DNA from: Spirosoma linguale DSM 74 | GTDB taxonomy: Bacteria; Bacteroidota; Bacteroidia; Cytophagales; Spirosomataceae | NCBI GenBank assembly: GCA_000024525.1 | Contig: CP001769.1 | Location: forward strand, 1,281,001 to 1,345,000 | DNA length: 64,000 nt | Direction of reading: 5' to 3' | Shown: piece by piece, positions 26,943 through 35,263 of the stretch | Layout of the letters: the number at the start of each line of letters is the position of its first letter | How positions within the stretch are numbered: position 1 is the first letter of the stretch | Notes under the pieces: model-generated | What the model saw: the letters and a program-made list of their open reading frames with translations, nothing else | What the model was told of the DNA's origin: nothing | Database searches by the model: none | Made by a program: the position numbers and the translations under genes

Positions 26943-27716
26943 TTATCTATAAACCGATCTGAATCCGTCCAGCTTTTTGGCCAGGTTTCGGGCCCCGTCG
27001 GCGACGAAGGTGGCATCGGCTCCGCAGGCGATCAGCCGGATGCCGAGGTCGTGGTATCGCTGGTAGTCGTCGGGGTTGAAGAACAGAATACCGGTGGCTT
27101 TACCCGCTTTCCGGGCCGCGTTAACGGTTTCGTGTAAAGCTTCCTTGAACAGCGGATGATCGAACTGCCCGAAAATGCCCAACTCCATCGACAGGTCGGC
27201 GGGGCCGATGAATAGCACATCGACACCGTCAAGGGCCGCCACGTCGTCGAGGTGATTCAGGACTTCGACCGTTTCAATCTGCACCACGCCCAGAATAGTA
27301 TCCCGCGACTCCTCATAATACTGGTTGAAGTTCTGGGCAAAGCCCGTTGCCCGGACCATTTTAGCTACTCCCCGGCTCCCGTGCGGGGGGTAATGAAGTC
27401 CGTTAACGACTTTTTGCGCTTCGGCCGGATTGGAAATTTTGGGGCACATGATCCCTTCGGCACCCATATCGAGTACTCGGTGAATCCGCTGGCTTTCGGC
27501 ACTTTCGACGCGCACGATAACCCCGGCGGCTGTATGTTCAAGAGCCTGTAGCTGGTACAGAGCGTCTTTCTCGGACCCGGCCCCGTGTTCGAGGTCGATG
27601 AGTACCCAGTCAAAACCAGCCTGCCCAACGATTTCGGCGGTGAGCGGACTGCCCAGATTCAGCCAGCAGCCATTCAGTGTATCTCCCTGTTTGAGCCGTT
27701 TCTTTAAGTTCTTCAT
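26943..27716 (-). CDS. garL: HpcH/HpaI family aldolase, likely 5-keto-4-deoxyglucarate aldolase
   Basis: Class II (metal) aldolase of 257 aa, close to E. coli GarL (256). Splits 5-keto-4-deoxyglucarate to pyruvate and tartronate semialdehyde, the step after glucarate dehydratase. Visible: WVLIDLEHGAGSEKDAL (catalytic His and acidic residues), VIVRVESAESQRIHRVLDMGAEGIMCPKI, VVQIETVEVLNHLDDVAALDGVDVLFIGPADLSMELG with the metal-binding Glu and Asp and the GPADLS signature. The first gene of the glucarate operon (aldolase, permease, UxuA-like, gudD). 4-hydroxy-2-oxoheptanedioate aldolase HpaI is the main alternative, but the neighbours favour GarL. Confidence 0.87.
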   Translation of the reverse strand: MKNLKKRLKQGDTLNGCWLNLGSPLTAEIVGQAGFDWVLIDLEHGAGSEKDALYQLQALEHTAAGVIVRVESAESQRIHRVLDMGAEGIMCPKISNPAEAQKVVNGLHYPPHGSRGVAKMVRATGFAQNFNQYYEESRDTILGVVQIETVEVLNHLDDVAALDGVDVLFIGPADLSMELGIFGQFDHPLFKEALHETVNAARKAGKATGILFFNPDDYQRYHDLGIRLIACGADATFVADGARNLAKKLDGFRSVYR

Positions 27717-27838
27717 AGCTACTAAAGAGACAAGGACGGCTGCTTTACTTTATATGAGATGTGGCTGATATAGAGTAGAGTATCATTCTGTTTGTTTGCG
27801 TTCGGGTAAGATGTGTAGTTGATAATCCTGGGTACGAA

Positions 27839-27886
27839 AAAAGGACAGGATACCAGCTCTTTCATAGAGACTAGCCCTGTCCTTTT
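27839..27886 (-). terminator. Terminator hairpin after the 27940 barrel gene
   Basis: AAAAGGACAGG (27839-27849) pairs with CCTGTCCTTTT (27876-27886), with a smaller GCTCT/AGAGaC stem inside; the minus strand ends in T residues. It lies in the 223-base gap 27717-27939 between the aldolase start and the barrel gene stop. The rest of that gap must hold the aldolase operon promoter, but I see no clear boxes. Confidence 0.65.
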
Positions 27887-27939
27887 CTGGAAATGGATTC
27901 TTGACGAACCCATCCATCAGGCTTACGGCAATGGTAATT

Positions 27940-28635
27940 TTACCGCGCCAATTTTACACCTTTACCGGCTACCCGCCCAAAGTAATAGTTGACGCCAATT
28001 TTAAGACGGCCGCCTTTACCCCGGCTAACGGTCGGGTCAATTTTATTATAGAAGCTGCTTTCATATGAGACCTCAGCGCCCAACCGGTGCAGAATCCAGG
28101 CCATTACGCCAATTTCCAACCCTACGCTGGTGTATTTATATTTCGTATCGGCAGGAACATTATCCGAAAACTCCCGACCACTATTCAAACTGGCACCAAC
28201 AAAGCTGCTGATTCGGGTACGGAACGGGTAGTACCGGGCAAACGCGCCAACCTGGCGGGCATGGTATTTATTGCCAACGAGACGGTCGGCGTCGTAACGT
28301 AAACCTGCCGCAAAGCCCGGCTGGAAAAAATAGCCGATCCGTGAATTGAACGCCAGGTAAACCTTCCCGTCGGTAGCACCCATGCCTAAGCCGCCACCCA
28401 GAAAAAGATTGTTTGGCTGGAACCAGCTTAATTGATTAGCCTGCTGATAACTAATGGATTTGTCAATTTCTTCCTCCATTTTTTCCCCAGCTTCGTTGGC
28501 TTTCTGACGAACTTCCTGTTTTGTTTTATCGTCAATTAGCGGCTTTTCCTCCTTGGATGAGTCGGGCCTGTTCTGAGCCATGCCCGTAATCATCAGGCTC
28601 ATCAGGAGTGTTGAGGTTGTAAGTAGTTTCTTCAT
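27940..28635 (-). CDS. Exported outer-membrane beta-barrel-like protein
   Basis: 231 aa of unknown function. Signal peptide MKKLLTTSTLLMSLMITGMAQ, then a charged, probably helical stretch (PDSSKEEKPLIDDKTKQEVRQ..., residues 22-62) rich in Lys and Glu. From about residue 68 the sequence alternates polar and hydrophobic residues with aromatic girdles (LFLGGGLGMGATDGKVYLAF, RIGYFFQPGFAAGLRYDA, GAFARYYPFRTRISSFVGA, LKIGVNYYFGR), a small outer-membrane beta barrel of about 8 strands. It is not the usual outer-membrane beta-barrel length of larger families. Monocistronic, with a terminator after it and the serine genes upstream. Confidence 0.72.
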   Translation of the reverse strand: MKKLLTTSTLLMSLMITGMAQNRPDSSKEEKPLIDDKTKQEVRQKANEAGEKMEEEIDKSISYQQANQLSWFQPNNLFLGGGLGMGATDGKVYLAFNSRIGYFFQPGFAAGLRYDADRLVGNKYHARQVGAFARYYPFRTRISSFVGASLNSGREFSDNVPADTKYKYTSVGLEIGVMAWILHRLGAEVSYESSFYNKIDPTVSRGKGGRLKIGVNYYFGRVAGKGVKLAR

Positions 28636-28738
28636 CGTCGTTGAGTTAATTATCCTTTCAATACTGTCCTATTAACCATACAACCCCCATAAGGTTTGTT
28701 TATACAGTTCGGCTGTTAGGAATAGCGCATAAAAAAAG

Positions 28739-28767
28739 AACGCCCTTTCCAATCTGGAAAAGGCGTT
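28739..28767 (-). terminator. Intrinsic terminator after serC
   Basis: On the minus strand AACGCCTTTTCC pairs with GGAAAGGGCGTT around a five-base loop, followed by a run of seven T residues (28732-28738). It begins 28 bases after the serC stop. Confidence 0.8.
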
Positions 28768-28794
28768 TTATAAAGTTGCTGAGTAGTGGTAGTT

Positions 28795-29886
28795 CTATTT
28801 CTTCAACTCATCGATTAATGCCGCTACCTGTTCGATGGAGACGGCTGGGAAGTTGGCAATCCGAATTTGCGAATCTTTGAATTTCCCATACCCGCTGCCC
28901 ACAATCATGTTGACAGCTTTCGTTGCGGCCATGACATCGCCTGATGATTTTGGCTTATCGGCCGTTCCGGTGGTTGCCACAATGACCGTCTGCGAACGGT
29001 GCCGTTCCTGACTCACAAAGGGCGATAAGGTATCGGACGTTTCCAGGAATTTATAGAGCATCCGGGCCTTTTCTTCCGTCTGCTTTCGCATGGTGTCGAT
29101 ACCAATCCGGTTAAAATCTTCCGCGATCTTTCCCAGAATATAGATGTACAGCACGTTGGGCGTGGCGGGTGTTTCAAACGTTTTGTAATGCTTCCAAAGC
29201 GTGGGCAGCGTGTGGTGCGCGCCAATGGTTAGCGCGTCGTTCTTTTCCAACCGTTCGGCTTTGGCCAGACAGTTCTGGCTGGCAATCCAGACGCCCAGAC
29301 CGGCTGGCATACCAAACGCTTTCTGAACCGAGAAAAACGCCGAGTCGATCAGGTTAAAATCCAGGTCGGGGTAGGGGGCTGAGGAAACGGTGTCAATACA
29401 GAATAACTTCTTGGGGTACTTCCGCTTTAGTTTGTGCATTTCGCTCGTCCGCATCTGCACACCCGACGAGGTTTCGTTATGGGTCAGGCAAACCAGTTCC
29501 GCGTAAGCAGGAACCTCCACATCGGCAGCATCGAATCCTTCGCCAAACGGTTTTTCGAGTACATGCGCGTGTTTGTGCAGGGCGTTGGCATAATCGTAGA
29601 ACTTTTGAGAAAACGAGCCATTGACGAGGTGAAAGCTTTCGTGCTCCACGCAGTTGAGCAATACCCGCTCCCATACTTCCGAAGCCGATCCCGTGAAGAA
29701 GATACCATGCGTTGACGGAATACTCAGTAACGTTCGCAGTTGTTCATCGGCAAACTTGTAGATGTCCCGAAACCGCTGACTCCGATGCGAGATCGAGCCA
29801 ATCTGCTCGTCCATGGCGGTTTGCAGGTGTTGATAAAACGTTGGATATAACTCGGCCGGGCCGGGCGTAAAGTAGGTGTTGTTCAT
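28795..29886 (-). CDS. serC: Class V aminotransferase, phosphoserine aminotransferase-like
   Basis: PLP enzyme making phosphoserine from 3-phosphohydroxypyruvate and glutamate, step two of serine synthesis. 363 aa, the SerC length. The N-terminus YFTPGPAELYP is the class V start. IGSISHRSQRFRDIY is the SerC-like substrate region (HRS); the PLP lysine is in FFSVQKAFGMPAGLGVWI; LTHNETSSGVQM and FCIDTVSSAPYPDLDFNLIDS follow the family. It resembles the alanine-glyoxylate aminotransferase-like SerC group more than E. coli SerC. Downstream of the SerB-SerA fusion by 80 bases on the same strand, so all three serine steps are encoded by two genes. The gap is filled by an octamer inverted array. Confidence 0.88.
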   Translation of the reverse strand: MNNTYFTPGPAELYPTFYQHLQTAMDEQIGSISHRSQRFRDIYKFADEQLRTLLSIPSTHGIFFTGSASEVWERVLLNCVEHESFHLVNGSFSQKFYDYANALHKHAHVLEKPFGEGFDAADVEVPAYAELVCLTHNETSSGVQMRTSEMHKLKRKYPKKLFCIDTVSSAPYPDLDFNLIDSAFFSVQKAFGMPAGLGVWIASQNCLAKAERLEKNDALTIGAHHTLPTLWKHYKTFETPATPNVLYIYILGKIAEDFNRIGIDTMRKQTEEKARMLYKFLETSDTLSPFVSQERHRSQTVIVATTGTADKPKSSGDVMAATKAVNMIVGSGYGKFKDSQIRIANFPAVSIEQVAALIDELKK

Positions 29887-29889
29887 TTT

Positions 29890-29963
29890 TTGAATGAGCG
29901 AATGAATGAATGAGTGAATGGGCTCGTCAATACAATTAGCTCATTCACTCATTCACTCAGTCA
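29890..29963. repeat. Inverted octamer array between serBA and serC
   Basis: The left arm is GAATGAGC-GAATGAAT-GAATGAGT-GAATGGGC; the right arm, read on the minus strand, is GAGT-GAATGAGT-GAATGAGC. Spacer about 16 bases. It begins four bases upstream of the serC ATG (minus strand), so transcripts from serBA into serC would carry the hairpin at the start codon. Confidence 0.65.
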
Positions 29964-29966
29964 AAA

Positions 29967-31871
29967 TTAGTACAGCAGTCTGAACTTGATTGTGTTGTCG
30001 ATGCCTTTGAGTTCTTCTACTACTTCGTCGGCGTATTCCTTGGCAACATCAGTAATCACGTAGCCGATTTTCTCGTTGGTTTTGAGGTACTGGCCGTGAA
30101 TGTTGATGTGGTACTTGGCAAAGATGGTGTTCATTTTTGCCAGAATACCCGGAACGTTGGCGTGAATATGCAGCAGGCGGTGGGCGCCTTTCAACAGCGG
30201 AAGTTGTAGTTCCGGGAAGTTTACACTGCCGTAGGTACTGCCATTGTTAATGTATTCGAGCAGTTTACCCGGTACGAAGTTGCCGATGTTGGCTTGAGCT
30301 TCTTCGGTGCTGCCGCCAATGTGGGGCGTCAGAATGACGTTGGGCAGGTTGCGCAGCGCACTCATGAACTCTTCGTTGTTCGTCTTTGGCTCCTGCGGGA
30401 ATACGTCCACACCTGCCCCGGCAACCTTACCCCGTTCAATGGCGTCGACCAGCGCCGGAATATCGACGATGTGTCCGCGCGACAGGTTCAGGAAGATGAC
30501 CCCGTTCTTCATGAGGCCGAACTCGCGGTAGCTGATCAGGTTTTTGTTTTCTTTCCGGCCGTCGGTGTGCAGGCTGATAATATCGGCAATGGATAGCAGT
30601 TCGTCCAGCGATTTGCATTTGCGGGCATTGCCCAGCGCCAGCTTATCGACGGCGTCGTAGAAGTACACTTCCATGCCCAGGGCTTCGGCCACTACCGATA
30701 GTTGCGTACCAATGTTGCCGTAACCGACCAGGCCCAGTTTTTTGCCCCGTACTTCAAAGCTATTCTTAGCTGATTTGTCCCAGCCGCCCTTGTGCATCAT
30801 GTTGCTCTTTGGCACAATGCTCCGAATCAGCATGATAATCTCACCAATGGCCAGCTCCACTACCGACCGGGTGTTGCTGTACGGCGCATTAAATACGGCA
30901 ATCCCTTTATCGGTGCAGGCGTCGAGGTCAATCTGGTTGGTGCCGATACAGAATGCACCAACGGTCATTAATTTATTAGCATGTTCCAGCACCCGGGCCG
31001 TCACATTCGTCTTCGAGCGGATCCCCAGAATAGACACGTCCCGGATGGCTTCGATCAGTTCATCTTCGTCTAACGCTCCTTTGCGAATCTCGACGTTAAA
31101 GCCTTCCTGCTCGAATAACTGAACCGCTATGGGATGAACATTTTCGAGGAGCAGCACTTTAATCCGGCTCTTCGGATACGACTGGCTGCGGCTCAGGTTG
31201 TTGTGGTACAGAAACTCATCGAGTGAAGGGGCCACGTGGTCGGCCCGCTCCACCACGCGGGGGCGCATGACGTTCTCGGTAAAGGCATAAAAACGATTCG
31301 CCAGACCAGACGCCTTGATTTCGTAGTCGGTATAGCCATCGCCAATCACATATACTTCGCCATCCAGTTTCAGATTACGAATCACCTGCGATTTACCGCC
31401 GTTAGCCGACAGTGGGTTTTGTGGGTCGAAGCCGACAATAGCCCCGTCTTCGTCGAACTCGAAGGTATTGGCGAAGACATTCTCTGCCCGAATGCCGAGC
31501 GAGGTGACAATAGGGACGATAAACTCCTTGAACCCATTAGAAACGATATAGATCGAGTCGGCATTCTCGGACAGAAACTGCCGGTTCCGCTGAAAGGAGT
31601 CTGAAATCTTGCCCATCAGCGTTTCGATCAGGGCGGGCAGATGGTTCTTGTGCGCTTTCAGCAGGTTCAGCCGTAACTTGAGTGAATCGGTAAACGATAT
31701 TTCGCCCGACATGCCTCGGTCGGTTATCACTTTGATTTCATTCAGCACATCATCGCGGTCCGGACGGCCGGTGAGTGAGATTTCGCCCAGCACGTCGAGT
31801 GCTTCTACCTTTGTGAGGGTGCTGTCGAAATCAATGATGTAGTACGTCTGTTCGAGTGGTTTGGTGAGCAT
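29967..31871 (-). CDS. Fused phosphoserine phosphatase (SerB) and D-3-phosphoglycerate dehydrogenase (SerA)
   Basis: 634 aa two-part protein. Residues 1-220: HAD phosphatase like SerB, with motif I YIIDFDSTLTKVEALD (DxDST), motif II IVSNGFKEF, and motif III/IV around YVIGDGYTDYEIKASG. Residues about 234-634: complete SerA, with RIKVLLLENVHPIA, catalytic Arg in LNLSRGHIVD, Rossmann motif GLVGYGNIGTQLS, Glu in AGVDVFPQEP, His in ILTPHIGGSTEEAQ, and an ACT domain LLHIHANVPGILAKMNTIF at the end for feedback control by serine. The two activities catalyse steps one and three. serC follows. Fusion of non-adjacent steps implies close coupling or channeling. No frameshift is needed. Confidence 0.9.
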   Translation of the reverse strand: MLTKPLEQTYYIIDFDSTLTKVEALDVLGEISLTGRPDRDDVLNEIKVITDRGMSGEISFTDSLKLRLNLLKAHKNHLPALIETLMGKISDSFQRNRQFLSENADSIYIVSNGFKEFIVPIVTSLGIRAENVFANTFEFDEDGAIVGFDPQNPLSANGGKSQVIRNLKLDGEVYVIGDGYTDYEIKASGLANRFYAFTENVMRPRVVERADHVAPSLDEFLYHNNLSRSQSYPKSRIKVLLLENVHPIAVQLFEQEGFNVEIRKGALDEDELIEAIRDVSILGIRSKTNVTARVLEHANKLMTVGAFCIGTNQIDLDACTDKGIAVFNAPYSNTRSVVELAIGEIIMLIRSIVPKSNMMHKGGWDKSAKNSFEVRGKKLGLVGYGNIGTQLSVVAEALGMEVYFYDAVDKLALGNARKCKSLDELLSIADIISLHTDGRKENKNLISYREFGLMKNGVIFLNLSRGHIVDIPALVDAIERGKVAGAGVDVFPQEPKTNNEEFMSALRNLPNVILTPHIGGSTEEAQANIGNFVPGKLLEYINNGSTYGSVNFPELQLPLLKGAHRLLHIHANVPGILAKMNTIFAKYHINIHGQYLKTNEKIGYVITDVAKEYADEVVEELKGIDNTIKFRLLY

Positions 31872-31939
31872 CAGATAAATTAGCTATTCCCGCACTATAC
31901 GCGGGGCAATGGGTGTAAAGAATACAACGAGTATGGTCT

Positions 31940-33022
31940 TTAGTTCGTGATTGTCAAAAAATGTAACGCCCGCTCTTCCGACCAGTACGTGCCCTGAATG
32001 CCTTCTTTCCGGGATGGGAAGCCGCAATGCCCACCTTCCTCCGGAAACTCCATCCAGACGTTGGGGAGTTCCCGTGCCAGTGCTTCCGGGAAACATTCGG
32101 GCGACAGAAACGGGTCATTTTTAGCGTTTACCAGCAATGTTGGAATAGCAATGGTGGGTATGAACTGCAATGAACTGCTTCGGGTATAATAATCGGTTAC
32201 GTCCTTAAATCCGTTCATCGGCGCTGTAAACAGGTTGTCAAATTCCCGAATATTACGGGCTTTAGCTACTGCTTCGGTCGGGAAGACGCCCGGCATCAGC
32301 GACGCTTTTTGCAAAATCTTGCGTTTAAGAGTACGGTTGAATCGATAATTATAGACCAGACTATCCCATCGTTCGAGCCGACTGGCTGATCCCATTAAAT
32401 GAACAGGTACGGAGAAAACAACGGCTTTTTTGACCGATGGATGCAACAGTTGCCCCTGTTCACCAATGTATTTTAAAGTCACATTGCCGCCAGCGCTGAA
32501 CCCCATGAGGTAAATAGTCTGGTAGCCTTTTGAGAGGGCGTGCTGAATGATGAAGTGTAAATCGCCCGTTTCGCCAATGTGGTAAAACCGTTGCTGCCGG
32601 TTCAGTTCGCCACTACACGAGCGGTAATGCCAGGCCAGACAATCAAATCCATGTTTTGTCAAATGCCGAACCATCCCCGCCAGATAAGAGCTACCCGAAC
32701 TGCCCTCAAGCCCGTGGGAGAGAATGACAAGAGGTTTTTCAGGAGCGAGGAGTGAGGAGCGAGGAGTGAGGAGTGCTTGCGCGTCCGTTGTTGCCGATGC
32801 CGGTTCGCTGGTGCGGTTAGCCATTCTCACTTCTAACTCCTCGCTCCTAACTCCTAAAGAAAAACTCCAATCCAGATCCAGAAAATCATCATCCGGGGTT
32901 TCGATGCGTTCGCGGACGTAGGTAACCTGTACCTTGCGAAACAGCGAGGGAATGATGGTTTGCAGGTGGCCGTTCCACAAACGTGTGGGTGGCTCATAAC
33001 TTGATGGGGCAATCAGCGGCAT
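31940..33022 (-). CDS. YheT-family alpha/beta hydrolase with an inserted repeat
   Basis: 360 aa. YheT-like serine hydrolase: RLWNGHLQTIIPSLFR (family N-terminus), PLVILSHGLEGSSGSSY (oxyanion), FDCLAWHYRSCSGELNRQQRFYHIGET, nucleophile elbow LMGFSAGGNVTLKYI, NIREFDNLFTAPMNGFKDVTDYY, acid in LLVNAKNDPFLSP and His in EEGGHCGFPS. Between FLDLDWSFS (residue 55) and KPLVILSHG (residue 96) there are about 40 residues where E. coli YheT has about 9; these are encoded by an inverted heptamer repeat (32741-32857), 117 bases or 39 codons, so the frame is kept. ATG 33022 used; a TTG at 33049 adds nine residues. Substrate unknown. Confidence 0.88.
   Translation of the reverse strand: MPLIAPSSYEPPTRLWNGHLQTIIPSLFRKVQVTYVRERIETPDDDFLDLDWSFSLGVRSEELEVRMANRTSEPASATTDAQALLTPRSSLLAPEKPLVILSHGLEGSSGSSYLAGMVRHLTKHGFDCLAWHYRSCSGELNRQQRFYHIGETGDLHFIIQHALSKGYQTIYLMGFSAGGNVTLKYIGEQGQLLHPSVKKAVVFSVPVHLMGSASRLERWDSLVYNYRFNRTLKRKILQKASLMPGVFPTEAVAKARNIREFDNLFTAPMNGFKDVTDYYTRSSSLQFIPTIAIPTLLVNAKNDPFLSPECFPEALARELPNVWMEFPEEGGHCGFPSRKEGIQGTYWSEERALHFLTITN
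32741..32857. repeat. Inverted heptamer array inserted in frame in the YheT-like gene
   Basis: The left arm (32741-32775) is five units AGGAGYG; the right arm (about 32826-32855), on the minus strand, is AGGAGTT-AGGAGCG-AGGAGTT-AGAAGTG. About 50 bases separate them. Same architecture as the intergenic array at 7861-7955 but with different words. It encodes residues 56-94 (with SEELEVRM and the TPRSSLLAP part from the arms), a linker before the first core strand. Confidence 0.75.
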
Positions 33023-33054
33023 TACGAACGCGGGCGATTGAAGCCGCAAAGGTA

Positions 33055-33176
33055 AAGCTTCTGAAACGCAGAAGCTTAATAAATTGTAAAAAACATAGTT
33101 TTGCCTGCTATAATTATGTAAAAACCTGGCAGCTACATTTTCGAGCGGCCTATCCGGAAAGTGCAGTTGCCAGGTT
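33055..33176 (-). terminator. Two hairpins after the acyl-CoA dehydrogenase gene
   Basis: Hairpin 1: AACCTGGCA (33123-33131) with TGCCAGGTT (33168-33176), followed on the minus strand by a TTTT run. Hairpin 2: perfect AAGCTTCTG (33055-33063) with CAGAAGCTT (33069-33077). Both lie between the dehydrogenase stop and the YheT-like start, so they probably end the dehydrogenase transcript. Confidence 0.6.
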
Positions 33177-33196
33177 AGTGATCAGGTATAAGAAGG

Positions 33197-35017
33197 TTAG
33201 AGCGCCAGCTCCTTCTCCGTTACGATGGTAAGAACTTCCGTGTCCTTGAGTCGTACGGCTAACCCCAGAGTTTTTGGAACCTCGTAATGGAAGAAGAATT
33301 TCATAGTATGAATCTTGCCTTCGTAAAAGATCAAGTCGTCACCCTGCGGATTCTGCGTGAGTAGCAACTGTTTGGCAACCACGGCCTGCTTTAGCCACTG
33401 CCATGCAATAACCACAATCCCGAACATTTCTAGAAACAAGGTCGCGTCGGACAAGTAGCGTTCAATATCACCTTTCTGCGCGTGTGGCATCAGGCTGGCC
33501 ATCACTTCCTGTGTGCGTTTCAGTTCGGCCGTAAGCTGGTCGGCGTAGGGTTTCAGGTCGTCGAAGGTGCTGGCTTCGGCGATCAGCTTGCTTATTTCGG
33601 CAAACAGCAGCTGGGGCGCTTTACCACCCTTTATGGTCATCTTCCGACCCAGTAAATCCTGGGCCTGAATACCCGTTGTGCCTTCGTAGATTGGCGTAAT
33701 GCGGATGTCGCGGTACAACTGCTCAACGGGGAAATCTTCCGTAAACCCATAGCCGCCAAAGGTCTGCAAGCTCTGACTCACCGACTGGACACCCATTTCG
33801 GAAGGATAGGATTTCGCCACCGGCATCAGCAGGTCGAGCAGCAAAAAGGCGTTTTCTTTTTCCCCGCCCTCGGCTACTTCGCTGATGTCATACAAACGGG
33901 CCGCTTCAATCAGCAAGGAGAGTGACCCCTCTGTTACGGCTTTCTGGAAAAGAAGCATCCGCCGTACATCGGGGTGATTGATGATGGGCGTCTGGGGTGC
34001 GTCGAGCAGGTTTTTCTGGTTGAGTCGCCGACTTTGTGGGCGCTCTTTGGCGTATTCCAGCGCAGCATGGTAAGCGGCCGTGGCAATCGCTGCTGCCGTC
34101 ATACCAACCCCGATACGAGCTTCGTTCATCATCTGGAACATATACGGCAAGCCCTGGTGCGGCTGGCCAACGATATAGCCGATGGTGTCGTCATTGGTCC
34201 CCATGGTCAGGTGCATGGCGGGTACGCCTTTCTGCCCCATTTTATGGTATACGCCCGTTGAGGTCACATCATTATCGACAAAGCCGCCGTTGCCGTCGGG
34301 CCGGTATTTAGGAACCACGAACAGCGAAATACCTTTCGTTCCCTTAGGCGCACCGTCGATTCGGGCCAGCATCAGGTGAACGATATTCTCAACGGCATCA
34401 TGGTCGCCCGCCGAAATAAAGACTTTCTGCCCTTTAATCTTATAGGCACCCGGTCCGAACTGGTCATCGGGCAGTGGAGTAGCCGATGTTGTTACGTCAG
34501 ACAGCGACGAACCCGCCTGAGGCTCCGTTAGGGCCATGGTGCCCTGCCAGGTACCGGCAAGCATATTGGGTACATATGTTTCGCTGAGTTCGGGCGAGCC
34601 AAAGGACGTGATAAGGTGAGCTGCTCCGGAGGTAAGGCCCGTATACATCATACCGTTGTTGGCCGCCATCAGAATAAACCCAACGCAGGAGCTGATCATT
34701 TCCGGCAGTTGCTGCCCACCGTGCTCAAAAGGAAATCCTGCCCCAATAAGTCCGGCTTCGCCCACGGCTTTCAAATACTCTTTCACCTTTGGATGTACCG
34801 TCACCTGCCCATTTTTCAACTCAGGCTGATTTTTATCGATGTCCTTCAGGTACGGGTGCATGAGTGTATCGGCAATGTACGTAGCCGAGTCGAGCACGAG
34901 GTTGAACGTTTCGCGGTCGTGCGCGCTGAAATAGTCGTATTTGGTTAGCTCCTCTGCTTTGAAGACTTCGTGCAGGAGGAACTGGAGATTACGTTTGCTA
35001 AAATAGGTCGTTGCCAT
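33197..35017 (-). CDS. Acyl-CoA dehydrogenase
   Basis: FAD enzyme of about 606 aa, longer than the 380-aa classical type and like the large acyl-CoA dehydrogenases with an extra C-terminal helical domain. Landmarks: GLIGAGFPFEHGGQQLPEM, MALTEPQAGSSLSDVTTSA (the T-E-P-x-A-G-S flavin/substrate region), YKIKGQKVFISAGDHD, GTKGISLFVVPKY, MMNEARIGVGMTAAAIATAAYHAALEYAKERPQSR and QTFGGYGFTEDFPVEQLYRDIRITPIYEGTTGIQAQDLLGRK, where Glu of YEGT is the usual catalytic base. Catalyses alpha,beta-dehydrogenation of an acyl-CoA; chain length not readable. Monocistronic; divergent from the DUF2911 gene 246 bases away, a gap with no further gene. Confidence 0.93.
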   Translation of the reverse strand: MATTYFSKRNLQFLLHEVFKAEELTKYDYFSAHDRETFNLVLDSATYIADTLMHPYLKDIDKNQPELKNGQVTVHPKVKEYLKAVGEAGLIGAGFPFEHGGQQLPEMISSCVGFILMAANNGMMYTGLTSGAAHLITSFGSPELSETYVPNMLAGTWQGTMALTEPQAGSSLSDVTTSATPLPDDQFGPGAYKIKGQKVFISAGDHDAVENIVHLMLARIDGAPKGTKGISLFVVPKYRPDGNGGFVDNDVTSTGVYHKMGQKGVPAMHLTMGTNDDTIGYIVGQPHQGLPYMFQMMNEARIGVGMTAAAIATAAYHAALEYAKERPQSRRLNQKNLLDAPQTPIINHPDVRRMLLFQKAVTEGSLSLLIEAARLYDISEVAEGGEKENAFLLLDLLMPVAKSYPSEMGVQSVSQSLQTFGGYGFTEDFPVEQLYRDIRITPIYEGTTGIQAQDLLGRKMTIKGGKAPQLLFAEISKLIAEASTFDDLKPYADQLTAELKRTQEVMASLMPHAQKGDIERYLSDATLFLEMFGIVVIAWQWLKQAVVAKQLLLTQNPQGDDLIFYEGKIHTMKFFFHYEVPKTLGLAVRLKDTEVLTIVTEKELAL

Positions 35018-35263
35018 AAGGAGCGAAACTAGTAGAAAAAAGTATGCTTACATACGATCGTACCTCTAAAGTACCTGGTTTTGGCTTTGATGTGGTACTG
35101 GAGCGTTGATTTTTATGATTCTCAGGTGTCAAACTACTTTTCAAACGTGTGCCCGATCTGAAGGCGCAATGTTCAGGAAGTGATATAGCGTTATCAAAAA
35201 CTATCGTTTACTTTGTAACGTTTATGGAGTAATAAACGATAAATCAATTCAATTCATTAGCAC

